Shown: positions 52,890 to 63,646 of the stretch, piece by piece
How the letters are laid out: every line of letters starts with the position of its first letter
Position numbering within the stretch: position 1 is the first letter of the stretch
Origin: Amoebidium appalachense
Lineage: Eukaryota > Ichthyosporea
Direction of reading: 5' to 3'
Length of the DNA: 64,000 nt
NCBI GenBank assembly: GCA_963693365.1
Contig: CAVNZM010000014.1
Coordinates: 5,580,001-5,644,000 of the forward strand
Position numbers and translations under genes: made by a program
Notes under the pieces: model-generated
The model's input: only the letters and a program-made list of their open reading frames with translations
Database searches by the model: none
What the model was told of the DNA's origin: nothing

Positions 52890-53775
52890 CGTCTTCCCCG
52901 CACGGAAATCTGGCCTGAGCCTATCACGGCCACTCTCATCACAGATGCTGCCACCTCACACGGGTGGGGGGCAGTACTACAGTTGGGCCTACCAACCACG
53001 CAGGTTGTGGAGGCTTTCAGTCGTTGGGCGGAGAGCGATGCGCCGCGGGCGGCTGCAGTGGCGGAGTGCGAGGGCCTACGTAGTCAAGGCCCACCGCAGG
53101 CCCGAAATGCAGGCCCTAATCCAACGCCAGCGCGTACGTGTACAGTACGCTGGCAGTCAGACGCCCAGGCCGCGTTGCCCCGCGGCGCGGTGCGCAAAAA
53201 GGGCAGCAGCAGCCCCGCATGGCATGCAGCGACAGTGATATATGGCAGCTGCTGCAGTTGTGTTTGGAAAAGGGGCTCCCCTGGCCCAAAGAGCTGTCAT
53301 ACATTCCGGGCGAAGTGAACGAACGTGCGGATTGGTTGTCGCGGATTGATCCCCCGGGCCGCCACGAGTGGTCGGTTACCCCTGCGGGGGTTGTCGAGCG
53401 TATCGAGCAGACACTCGGATTGCACACGGCGGTGGATCGGTTTGCTACACCCGTGACAGCAGTCAAACCCACGTTTCACACATGGATCGCGGTGGTCCCA
53501 GTGAGCGGTGGGCAGGATGGGCTTGCCACCGAATGGCAGCCCCCCAGCTGGTGGGCTCCACCGTTTCCGTTGATCAAGCGGAGTGGCGAAGATTCAGCGG
53601 GAACGTGCGCAGGGAATATTAGTGGTCCCGGTGTGGGACTTTGGTGGCCGGTGGTGCAAGGGATGGCACAGGCCCACACAGACCTAGCCCCCGAAGAAGT
53701 GGTGTTTTCGGTCGGTGTCCGGTCTTGGCGAATGCGTGCCTTCCTATTGGACGGCAGCACCCGCCCCCCTTATTA
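52890..53775 (+). pseudogene. DIRS-type reverse transcriptase fragment: RNase H and C-terminal region
   Basis: In one frame (from 52869) is ITDAATSHGWGAVL, the start of the DIRS/Ngaro RNase H. After a frame change near 53150 the second frame gives DIWQLLQLC, LSYIPGEVNERADWLSRIDP and HEWSV. The DIRS-type tail then follows (VDRFATPVTAV ... WWAPPFPLI ... GLWWPVVQGM) to a stop at 53775. Upstream polymerase motifs and any tyrosine recombinase or methyltransferase are absent from the window, so this is a fragment. Ngaro or PAT relatives are alternatives within the same order. Confidence 0.7.
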
Positions 53776-54197
53776 AATAAGATTGGATGAAAATCACTCG
53801 CCGCGCCGCTCCTGCCATCCAGCTTTGTGTATTATTTCTGTAAAATAAGAATGTGGTCGCAGATAGCAACAACATATCTAAATACTTCGCTTGATTCATC
53901 AAGCTCTATTTAGAGATGTATTTAGGCCAACTGATTGTTTGGAAGAGACTAAGTGTTCCAACAACTTGAATCAGTGGCCACTAGGGAGCCGACTATGGTA
54001 TATAGGCGGCGACTCGTTCTACTCGTCTTAGCTTTGTTTCCCCGTCGGCCCATACTTAGCCCCACCCACCCGCCCGAGCTGTGTTGCATTTCCCCGTCTT
54101 TAGCTAGTCTCTTGCTGATTGGCTACGGCACACACACACACAGACACACCGTCCCACACATGCACACATACATGTACACTAACACAAACACACACAT

Positions 54198-54245
<48 letters not shown>

Positions 54246-54256
54246 CTGGCACGTGT

Positions 54257-54339
<83 letters not shown>

Positions 54340-54858
54340 GCACGCATTGAGGGTAGTGGAGGGGGAGGATAGGGTAGAGGGGTTTTCTTCGTGCGGTGTG
54401 TTTATTTGGATTTTGTTCGTAGAGAGGCAGTACATGCCATGGTATGTGTACGTTTCTGATGATCGTGCCCGGGGGGCACTTGGCTGAGCCGAGCTAATAA
54501 GCAAATCGAAAGCAACAACATATCTAAATGGACAAGAGCAAATGCAGATACAAGAAAAAAACGATTTGAATCTCCCGCCATCGCCATTCATAATCCCACC
54601 AATCGCAACCTGCTTATGACGTTATCTTAGGTGCCAAAAACGAGCAAATCATGCAACATGCGGGAATAATCTGGAACAATAGGCGGAAATAGCGCGGAAT
54701 GGTGCGGAAATTTTAGCTTTCCCGTGAGCAGAAACTTTCAAAAACGTGCAACATCCTACAACTTTCGCTTCACTTTTTCGCCCGTTGTCATCCTTTCACA
54801 AAGGTACTTTTTTTTTGTTTCACCGCCCCACGCCTACTTCCATGTTTCGTGTTGGAAA
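53776..54858. other. Upstream region of the zinc-finger gene with (CA)n
   Basis: Contains copy 2 of the palindromic repeat (about 53876-53965), (CA)n at about 54199-54243 and 54260-54325 with a (CG)n end, and mostly unique sequence from 54350. The motif AGCAACAACATATCTAAAT occurs twice (about 53864 and 54514). The promoter of the zinc-finger gene is expected in 54600-54850; no clear TATA box. Confidence 0.55.
53876..53965 (+). repeat. Palindromic dispersed repeat, copy 2
   Basis: TCTAAATACTTCGCTTGATTCATCAAG... with the same dyad as 37668-37760 and the following ATTTAGGCCAACTGATTG. The two copies have the same orientation about 16.2 kb apart and bracket the transposon-rich part. Confidence 0.8.
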
Positions 54859-56118
54859 ATGACTGAGCAAGAACACACAACCGAACTTCCCATCAACAAC
54901 GAAGAAGGAGGACAAAATGGCGACGCCGTCTCCACCCCTTCATTCCCTAAGGCAAAATCACCCACTCGCCTTACATTCCACACACAAAACATGCGCCAGA
55001 TGCCCAATTTGGCAGCGCGCCCAAACACATTCCCACCACTTCAGCCCCTACCTGCCATAGCGGGAATGCGAGCCACACCGTTTACCACAGCTACCACCAT
55101 GCCTACGCTGGCTTCCCCGCTGCCAAACACACAACTGCAGAGCTACGGAACTATCACTTGGCCTGAGAGCGAGATGAAACATTTGGCTGTCCCGATTGAA
55201 GTCCCCTCACGTCAAGTCACAATTATGCAAGTTGGAGCAGGCGAAAACGGAGAACCTACAAGCACAATGATAACATTAAACGCCCCGTTGGGATGGATTT
55301 GGATACCCATGGGTGTTGTGTTTGATAGTTTACCAGAGGGCATTAGCACAACGTTCCCAAGCACGAGCAATTTGAGACGGTATGATGTGGTTGATGAGAC
55401 TCAGGCGTTTGTATCGCAGGCAGAGATGGGCTCGCCGGGCAAGCGAAACATCGGAAATCTGGCGGAGGGGTTTAGTGGTGATGAAGAAGGGAGTTTAGCG
55501 AAGAAGCAGAAGAACGCACGGTTGAGATTTAGGTGTGAGCACGAAGGATGCAACTACGGAACGTACTTCAAGGCGGATTTCCAGAAACACGTTAGCACAC
55601 ACATTGCTGGAAAACCGTTTGCTTGTCCCCACGAAGGGTGTACAGCCACGTTCAAGTTGAAACAGTCTGTGGACAACCATGTTAAGGCGTACCATATGGA
55701 TAAGCCCCTTCACAAGTGCACATTTGAAGGATGCACATACGAGACTATCGCTCTTCCTACCCTGAGACAACACATGTTGCGTCACACAGGGGAAAAGCCG
55801 CACAAGTGTAGCTACGAGGGTTGCGGCAAGGCGTTTCGTTCGAAATCGGCCTGTACCGGGCATGAAACTCTGCACATGCGCGAAGGAAAATACACGTGCG
55901 ATACTTGCGGGTTCAAGTTTAACGATTTTACCACCTACCGCACTCATGTTCGCAATCACTTCGGGCCAAATTTTACCATGTGCCCACACCATGGGTGCAT
56001 TGACGCTTTCGACAATCACTTTGAATTTGAAAAACATGCTCAGTTCTGCAAGTACAAGGGGGGGCTGCCTAGCAGTGGTAGTATTATTGCTGGTCTGTCT
56101 GGGGCGTTTATGAGCTGA
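54859..56118 (+). CDS. C2H2 zinc-finger protein (TFIIIA-like spacing), intronless
   Basis: 419 residues from MTEQEHTTELPINN; the frame is open 45 codons further upstream, but that part is less protein-like. The N-terminal ~200 residues are Pro/Thr-rich without a known domain. A basic KKQKN precedes six fingers: Cys226/Cys231/His244/His248, 256/261/274/279, 287/292/305/309, 317/322/335/339, 347/350/363/367, and a sixth at 375/380/393/397 whose last ligand is Cys. Fingers 1-4 use CX4C spacing as in TFIIIA, and one linker is the classical HTGEKPHKC. It is probably a nuclear DNA- or RNA-binding regulator; the target is unknown, and it is too short of fingers to be called TFIIIA itself. AATAAA lies about 270 bp downstream. 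Confidence 0.88.
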   Translation: MTEQEHTTELPINNEEGGQNGDAVSTPSFPKAKSPTRLTFHTQNMRQMPNLAARPNTFPPLQPLPAIAGMRATPFTTATTMPTLASPLPNTQLQSYGTITWPESEMKHLAVPIEVPSRQVTIMQVGAGENGEPTSTMITLNAPLGWIWIPMGVVFDSLPEGISTTFPSTSNLRRYDVVDETQAFVSQAEMGSPGKRNIGNLAEGFSGDEEGSLAKKQKNARLRFRCEHEGCNYGTYFKADFQKHVSTHIAGKPFACPHEGCTATFKLKQSVDNHVKAYHMDKPLHKCTFEGCTYETIALPTLRQHMLRHTGEKPHKCSYEGCGKAFRSKSACTGHETLHMREGKYTCDTCGFKFNDFTTYRTHVRNHFGPNFTMCPHHGCIDAFDNHFEFEKHAQFCKYKGGLPSSGSIIAGLSGAFMS

Positions 56119-56389
56119 TGGCATGTTAGCTCGTGTTTGCGGGTCAAAAGTGTTTCAGGGTTATGTCTTTACACGTGCTGAGGCACACACACACGATCGT
56201 GCTCTGTTTTCACGGGCTATGAAGTTCACGAGTGACAAATTGTGGGCCTCCGTTGTTGAATTGCGTATGTGCCTAAACTTTCTTGTTAGCATTGAGGATG
56301 AATGGTGGCTGTAAGAAAATAGAACTGAACTTTTTGTGCGCATGGTATTACCTTATTGGTATTTCTGAAAGTTTATGGATTCTTAGTGA

Positions 56390-56395
56390 ATAAAT
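56390..56395 (+). promoter_or_regulatory. Probable polyadenylation signal of the zinc-finger gene
   Basis: AATAAATATTCAG about 270 bp after the stop codon; the only good AATAAA on this strand before the next repeats. Confidence 0.5.
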
Positions 56396-56399
56396 ATTC

Positions 56400-56769
56400 A
56401 GCAAGTATGGCATGTAGTCGGCTTTCAAGCCAAAGATGATCCCCCCCCCCCACCACCACCACCACCGAGTCTCCCGTCGCGGTTCTATTTTCTTACAGCA
56501 CGTGTGTGTGGTGTGCGTGTGTCTCGGGAGGGGCTGGGGAAAGTGAGAGAGCTAGAGATCGGAGAGTTGGGGGAGGGAGGGGGCCGGAAGAGAGAGCTTC
56601 GAAGGGGAGGCGGGGAGGGGGTTCGTACGTGTCACAGTGGGAGGACGATAATTTGATGCAGGTGTACAACTCCCCCATCCTCTCCCCCCCCATCCCCCCG
56701 CCCCCACCATTTCCGGCAAAGGGGGGTGCACACGGGTCACGGTGTGGGTGTGTGGGTGTGTGTGTGTGT

Positions 56770-56811
<42 letters not shown>

Positions 56812-57099
56812 CGCAGGGGATGTATGCTTTATTTTGGGCCTGTGTGTGTCTGGTACCAGTGGTGGTGGTGGTGGTGGAGTGGAGGCGGAGGGGGGGTTCG
56901 TCACAGTAGTCGGATGAAAATTGTACAATCTGCAAACCTTCCCCCCTCCCTCCCCCCCCCTCTTTTTCCCGGGGAATGTATGCATTATATCGGGTTGGAA
57001 TTACGGAATTGGAGACTTCAAAGGCGGAGGGATTTGTGTTCCAGACTATGGCGTTTATAAAATTTTGCATATCTGCATTGCATGGTCGTCTACCCGAAT

Positions 57100-57154
<55 letters not shown>

Positions 57155-57948
57155 ACCACCCCACGTACCTCCCCACCAAAAAAAAAAAAAATACTTTATA
57201 CTTTATCAAAAAATATTAACAACAATAATATTAGTAATAATAACAATAATAATAATAATAATGATAATAGAGTTGTGTGTGTGTGTGTGTGTGTGTGCGC
57301 GGGGGGGGGGGGGGGGGACATCGAAGTCATGCACTAGCGTGGCACTCAGTCAAGCGCTTGCGAAATTTAAAGAGGGATATTGGCTCCAAAACGGGACCGC
57401 AAGAAGAGAAATGTTCATTTCATTTCAATCGCAGACAAACACACAGATTATGCATCGAATTAATGCATATGGCTTTAGTACTTCATTCAAGCAGGTCTGG
57501 TATATAGCCATCCAAACATGTGTTGAGACGATACATCGTTGTGTGTTTACAGCAGTGTAGCTACGAGCCACTGCGGCGAATTACATTAAGAGAAACATTA
57601 CGTGGCTCCTACAGTAGTTTCTTCGTAGAGAAAAACCAAGATGCTGACAAAAGAAATACAGACACAAAACCTTGAAAAAAACATGAACATTCCCTTGCCA
57701 TACCCTCTCTCTCTTCGTCCAACCAGCACCCCATCCTTCTCTTCCTCTCTCTCTCCCCCCCCCCCCCCTCTCCCTCCCTCCTCCCTCTCCAATAAAAGAC
57801 ACCCACCTATTCCTGCCCCCCCCCCCCCCTCCCCGGCGCTGTTTGCCACGTTATCTACCCAATTCAAGCAGACGTGTCATATATAGCGCTGCTGGTTATG
57901 GGCTGAAACTGAAACTCAGTGGCCCTATATGTCAAAATTTAAAAGGCA

Positions 57949-57988
<40 letters not shown>

Positions 57989-58561
57989 AAAAAAATGGAA
58001 GAAGAAGAAGAAAAAGAAAAAGAAAAATGAAAAAGAAAAATATATGGATCAAAGGTTAAATTCAAACCGTCCAAAGCACCCACGTGCTGGCTGGCTGTCA
58101 GCATTTTGGTTACTTGCCCAGATCCTCGCAGCGTTTCCACGTCTCGACACAGACGTACCTGCACACCGACACGCCCCCAAAACGGTTAGTACGTCCACAT
58201 GCAGACTTGAATCATTTAAGTTTTATGCACAACTTGAAAGTTAAGACACTTTAAAAAGTGCAGTGCCATTGGGTTACTAGGAAATAAAATCTAGCGATGA
58301 TTCGATGTTCAAAAAACATCAAGTGCGCACCCATTCGTGTGCCTTGCATAAAGTAAAAATCAAAAAAAGCAAAAAAAGCAAAAAACAAAACAAAAACAAT
58401 GTGCAACCAAACGAAAGGAGGGTGGCTCAAACTCCCCCGCCCCCCCCCCCCCCTTCCCCCCCCCCCCCCCCCTCCCCCCGTACACAAACACAATTCGAAG
58501 TTCAGCATTGTCCTTTTGTGATAGGTGCGTGGGTGAGCAGTTAAGCATGTGTGTGTGTGTC

Positions 58562-58596
<35 letters not shown>

Positions 58597-58684
58597 GTCT
58601 GCCTGCCTCCATGCCCTCCCCCCCCTCTCTCTCTCTGTGTGTGTGTGTGGGGGGGGGGGGGGGGGGGGGGGAGGAGGAGGAGGA

Positions 58685-58726
<42 letters not shown>

Positions 58727-60108
58727 CTAGGTGGGAAAGGGGAGATGGGGGACGGGGGCACCGAGGGGGTGTGGGAGAAAGAGGGATGAAAACGCAGTAC
58801 ACAGTAAGAGGTACAAAATAGATAGGATGGCACCATGCAGGCACCAACAGCCCGAGAAGGCGAGGCGCGGGGGGGGGGGGGGGGGGGGGGGGGGGGAGGG
58901 GGAGGGAATCCGTTATCCAGGCCCCAAATACCTACATAATTCCACCATCCAATGAAAACACCACCCATCGGAGTCCCCCTCCCTCCCCCCCCCCCCCCCC
59001 TCCCCCCCCTCTCTCCCCCCCGTCCTTTCCAACCAGTCCCTCTTGACTATAGTTGTGAAAAGGGGCAATCTGGAGCACATGGGAGCAGAAGGAGGGAGGC
59101 AAGGGGGAGGAAGGGGGAGGGGAGAAGATGTATGCATTAGAGGCTGGAGGGGGAAAGAGAGGGGGAAGGGGGGAAGGGGGAAGGGGGAGGAGGGGAGAGG
59201 GAGGGGGGAGAGCAGAAGGTGTGCATGTCTTGTTTGTATGCGTGTGTAAGAGCGATATTGTGTGTGTGTGTGATGTGTGCGCGTGTGTGTATGTATTGTG
59301 CCGGGGGGGGGGGGGGGGGGGGGGGCGGAGGGGGGGGGAGGGGGAGGGGGGAGGGGGGACGGGTTGCTTATTCATATGAGCACAGAGAACAGCAACCACA
59401 AAAAATTGTGAAACACCAGCAGCCCCCTTGACCCCTTTGATACACAACAATTACCGGCACAAAAATACCCTCTTGCTACTCTCTTCCATATATCTCTCAC
59501 TCCTTCCGGTGTGGGTATAACAAAACACCTCTAGTACTCGAACTTCATGATTCATTAAAACATCTCGCAGAACCCCGACGTGTATGTCTTTCTACCCATT
59601 CTCCAGCAACCCCCCCCTCCCCCCCCCCCCCCCCCCCCCCCCCCACACACACACACATACACACCCTCCCTCTCCCACTCACCCTTACCCCTGGCCACTT
59701 TCTCCACTACAACCTTCACGGCCCAGTTCCCACCTTCCCCTCCACCCTCCCCCCCCCCCACCCTCCCCTGGCCCAAACCGCACACACACACACAAACATA
59801 CGGATAAACGGTCTTCCTTTTCCCGCCCGCACGTGTTTTAGCCCTTTGGTGGTCCCTGTACCCCCCCTCCCGGGCCCCTCAACCCCCTTCTCCCCCCTCC
59901 CCTCTCCCTCCTACTAAACAGTCTGCCCCCCCCTCTTCCCCCCCCCTCCGCCCCTTCCTCCTCCCCCATCCCTTACACTCCCCTTCTAATTTCTGCCCTT
60001 TCAGATCCCAAATGTACAAACAACCCAGCAAAAACAAGCAGCATGGGCCAGCACAAAACCGAGTACAAAAACTACATACACGTTCCAGGGCTTGAGTGCC
60101 AAGCACAC
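56400..60108. other. 3.7-kb low-complexity intergenic region
   Basis: G-runs at about 56771-56812, 57301-57317, 58650-58672, 58690-58726, 58870-58898 and 59303-59325. C-runs at about 57101-57144, 57950-57978, 58442-58472, 58987-59010 and 59609-59644. A/T trinucleotide repeats lie at 57215-57270 and GT tracts near 58545-58650. No frame with ordinary composition was found. Confidence 0.75.
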
Positions 60109-60390
60109 TTACCAATCATTCCGCATGCACTTTTTCGTCGCGTGGGGGCATGGGCAGTCGATGGGATTCTGTACACACGAACTATCAACAGGGCACTGAT
60201 AGGTGCACGCATCTTCCTTGGGTCCATGGTATTTTGACTTTCCATGTTCGTGTGATTGCTCTTCATCTTCCTCGTCCCCTCCTTGGTTGAAAAAGTGATG
60301 CTGGTGCCCTTGGTCAAAGTGAAAGTGAAACTGAGCAGCTACGAATGAAAGAAGAACGGAAAGGAGAAGGATAATGAAAAGAGACTTCAT
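60109..60390 (-). CDS. LCL2-like secreted protein
   Basis: Single frame of 93 residues. Residues 1-20 are a clear signal peptide (MKSLFIILLLSVLLSFVAAQ). A His/Phe-rich stretch (21-35) and an acidic segment follow. The cysteine pattern C-x3-CPVDSSCVQNPIDCPCP-x6-C is characteristic of the fungal 'long chronological lifespan protein 2' family, whose biochemical role is unknown. The stop codon overlaps a good splice donor (TTG|GTAAGTG, exon end at 60113), so a further short exon, as in longer fungal homologues, is possible, but I found no convincing acceptor below it. It is divergent from the TTC4-like gene, with about 850 bp between start codons. Confidence 0.75.
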   Translation of the reverse strand: MKSLFIILLLSVLLSFVAAQFHFHFDQGHQHHFFNQGGDEEDEEQSHEHGKSKYHGPKEDACTYQCPVDSSCVQNPIDCPCPHATKKCMRNDW

Positions 60391-61236
60391 TTTAAAGGAT
60401 TATAATATACGTATGGAAGACCCGTTCTAGGTGTTTTGTGTGCTGCGGTTAGATCAGCTTTGCTCGACTCAGTACAGGATTAGGCTGGCGCCGCGTGGCT
60501 GTGTTGCGAAGGTTGCTGTGCCGTGTACAATCACCTTTTCCTTCTCTCTTCTCTCTGGACAACTGGCACACACACCACTCTCAACGTGAACCAACGTGAA
60601 CCTAAGTGATGACAGGGATACAGTGAAACAGCCTACGGGTTTTCTCTGTCTTGAAGTGAGCGGAACGCCGACGCGGCGGCAGTTTTTGTTGTTTCCATGG
60701 GACTACGAGCCATCCAATCAAAAAACGAATCGCCCTCCGATCTGAATAATCTGGAAACAGAAACGACGAAATCGCCGAATATTTCATGAAACATTCCTGT
60801 CATTTCATACATTTTCATGCCATTGAAAGATTTGGCGCCAACTATTGTGATATCGCAAACTTTTGAAAAACTCGGGAGACAAAGCACACACACACGTGCA
60901 CACCGGCCCACCTTGTATGTTACATTTGATGTTTCAGGTTATGAACTACACTTAAGGAGCACAAAGCGAAGTTTAAAGGGTCTTTTTGGCCGTCTGCGTG
61001 ACTTTTTAAACCAAACAGGCTTGTATATTGTAACACTTCTATACTTCTGGACACCCGGTCTGATCTCCCAACTTGAGAAGCTTATTGCTTATTAGCACTC
61101 GGAAAGATTTGAATACCCGTGAAGTAGCAAAGAAATAGGTACCCTTTTTTTTATGTCATTCGCGCCAAACTTTTTCCTAAAACTTTAAACCAATTCCTGC
61201 ATCCAAGCCGCCTCGTGTGTCATTCCTTCTATCACC
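60391..61236. promoter_or_regulatory. Divergent intergenic region between LCL2-like and TTC4-like genes
   Basis: Unique sequence presumably carrying both promoters. CCAATCA lies at about 60712, and TATAATATACG is about 15 bp before the LCL2 ATG when read on the minus strand. A frame of 92 codons on the minus strand (60911-60633) lacks recognised domains and is not called. Confidence 0.5.
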
Positions 61237-61450
61237 ATGGCTGAGGACCAACGCACCACGGAGCAAAAGCTCCTGGAATACCTTGCCACACCAGAGACCG
61301 AAGAGGCGCACGATAAGTTTCTGGACGATTACATTGCTGGAAGGGTGCCCCGGTACAAGGACCACTTGGATCTGGACAGGGACGATTGGGAGGAGGTACA
61401 TCTCGATTGACTTGTTTTCTCTTTCCTGTGTTTTTTGATGTTTTTCTTTT

Positions 61451-61527
<77 letters not shown>

Positions 61528-61528
61528 T

Positions 61529-61610
<82 letters not shown>

Positions 61611-61742
61611 TGGGGCTGGGGGGGGGGGAGTGGGGAGGAGGGGTGTGGGAAGAAGGGGGAGGGGGTGAGGGGTGGTGGGGGAGAGGGTAAGGGCAGAGGG
61701 GAAAGGAGATGGTTTGTAGTCTTTTTTTTTTCTTTTTTTTTT

Positions 61743-61773
<31 letters not shown>

Positions 61774-62982
61774 GGGGGGGTTGGGAGGGGGGGGGAAGGG
61801 GAGGACGGGGGTGGTCTTGTGCGGCATTAGTGTCCAGTGTTTTCACACACAGCGGATAACATGGGCAAGTGAATGAATGGCATTCAAAAGAGCGAACACA
61901 GAAAGAAGTATACCATGCAACAAAAGCAGGCTTCGAGGGGATGGCAAGTGTGTCTTGGTTCGCTGATGCTAACTCCCACATCCTTTCATTGCCGTGTCTC
62001 TCCTTCCGGACGTACTTGCGATGACTTGTGATGGGTATGTGCTCGTAAGTCTACCAATCACCACCAGTAGAAAGCGCTCACCCATCTTGCTTGATCATTT
62101 TTGTTCCCATCCACAGCAAATTCAATCTGTTCCGCTGTTTATGAATCGTGCGCCTACTGCTGAAGAGGTTGCAAAGAACCCAAACCTGGCTGCTCTGGCC
62201 AGTATTATCCACGATGAGTCGGATCCAAAAGGTGTGTGTGTTTGTGTGTGTGTGTGCGTGGGTGGGTGGGTGGGATAAATATGTGTGTGTGTATGTATGT
62301 ATGTGTATGTGTGTGTAGTGTGTGTGTATGTGTGTGGTGGGTGGGTGGGTGGGATAAATGTGTGTGTGTGTGTATGTATGTATGTGTATGTGTGTGTAGT
62401 GTGTGTGTGTGTGTGTGGTGGGTGGGTGGGTGGGTAGGGTGTGCACGTGTGTGTTTTGTGCGTGCGTGTTGTGTGTGTCTGTGTGTGTTTGTGTGTTTGT
62501 GTGTGTCTGTGTGTGTTTGTGTGTTTGTGTGTGTGTGTGTGTGTGTACTCGGGGTGGCAAGCAGTCGTGTGTGTGTGTGTGTGTGTGTGTGTTGGGGGTG
62601 CTGGGGGGAAGAGGGGGAGGGGGGTTGGTAGGTGTGTGTGTGTTGGGGGGGGGGGGGGGGGGGGGAGGGGGTTGGATGGGCGGTGTGTGTGTGTGTGTGT
62701 GTGTGTGTTGGAGGGTTAGGTTGCCTAGAGGGGGAAGGAGGCGTAGGTGGGTTGCCGGGGGAAGGGGGGGGGGGGGGGGGGGGGGGTTGTTTGCTTGTGC
62801 GTGGCTGTGCATCTGTCATCTGATTTTGTAAGTATATACCGTGGTGAATGGGTGACATTATGATTGTGTGTTGGTGGTGAGAAGGGGAAAGATGGAGGGA
62901 CGGGCAGGGGAGGGGAGAGGGACGGGGTGTTGGGGCTGGGGGAGAGAGGGAGGGTTTGGGGGTATGGGGAGTTGGGACGGGG

Positions 62983-63020
<38 letters not shown>

Positions 63021-63097
63021 GGACAAGAGTGTGTGGTTGCAGGGAGATATTTTTGGGGGTGGCAAAGGGATGTAGTTGTAATCTTGCCCCCCCCCCC

Positions 63098-63128
<31 letters not shown>

Positions 63129-63646
63129 ACACACACACACATCCATCCTCATATGATAATACCGACAAACACCTTTGACGTTTGCATTGAGTTCTAAAAC
63201 CCAAGCGGGCCAAGGCAGGGCTTTGCGTAACGATAATGTATGATTGCAAGTATATGATTGGTCAGGTTTAAAAGTTCTCTGACCTTAGATTCATCTCAAC
63301 TAATCCTACAACGGTAATTTGCGCAATGGCATGCCTTGCTCCGATTGTTACAGAATAAAATGCAACGGCTATAACATAACATAACATAACCTCACATTCA
63401 TAACCCGTATAAACAGTAAACAGGCAATATAATCTCTTGACTCATCACATAAAACATTCCCACGTATACACACAGAACACGCAAGATACTACAAAGACCA
63501 AGGAAACGCCGAATTCAAGAAAGGAGACCGAAAATCATACAAGAAGGCGATAGACCACTACACGGAGGGAATAAAGGTGAAGGATTGCCCTAGTGACATA
63601 CAGGCTACACTCTACTCGAATAGAGCTGCGGCAAATTTGGCGTTAG
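61237..63646 (+). CDS. TTC4/Cns1-type TPR co-chaperone, 5' part (runs off the window)
   Basis: Exons 61237-61395, 62117-62231 and 63476-63646, with GT-AG borders and consistent phases, encode the first ~149 residues. Exon 1 gives the N-terminal segment ending DDWEE. Exon 2 has VPLFMNRAPT, NPNLAALASIIHDE, a block diagnostic of TTC4/Cns1/Dpit47. Exon 3 starts the TPR domain: YKDQGNAEFKKGDRKSYKKAIDHYTEGIKVK and LYSNRAAANLALG. The remaining TPRs and the C-terminal wheel domain lie beyond 64000. Homologues bind Hsp90 and Hsp70 in the cytosol and support client and translation-factor maturation. The start follows a strong Kozak context (CACCATGG). Confidence 0.88.
61441..61785 (+). repeat. TTC4-like intron 1: T-run, (GT)n, G-runs
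   Basis: A T-run (61447-61472), ~135 bp of (GT)n (61473-61607), then G/A-rich sequence and a T-run followed by a G-run (61752-61780). Non-coding. Confidence 0.92.
62232..63120 (+). repeat. TTC4-like intron 2: (GT)n from the donor, G-runs, C-run/(CA)n
   Basis: The intron begins GTGTGTGTGTTTG and stays GT/GGTG-rich to about 62720, with a near-duplicate block TGGGTGGGTGGGATAAAT (about 62260 and 62340). G-runs lie at about 62646-62665, 62767-62786 and 62988-63018, and a C-run with (CA)n at 63087-63140. Confidence 0.9.

Noticed and set aside
55495-56124. 209-codon minus-strand frame opposite the zinc fingers
   Set aside because: Antisense of the zinc-finger repeats; the plus strand has clear Cys/His ligands.
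59879-60115. Possible second exon of the LCL2-like gene
   Set aside because: The only nearby acceptor leads into Gly/Arg low complexity without the conserved C-terminal residues of the family.
60633-60911. 92-codon minus-strand frame between LCL2-like and TTC4-like genes
   Set aside because: No recognisable domain, position in a divergent promoter region, and no supporting splice or start context.
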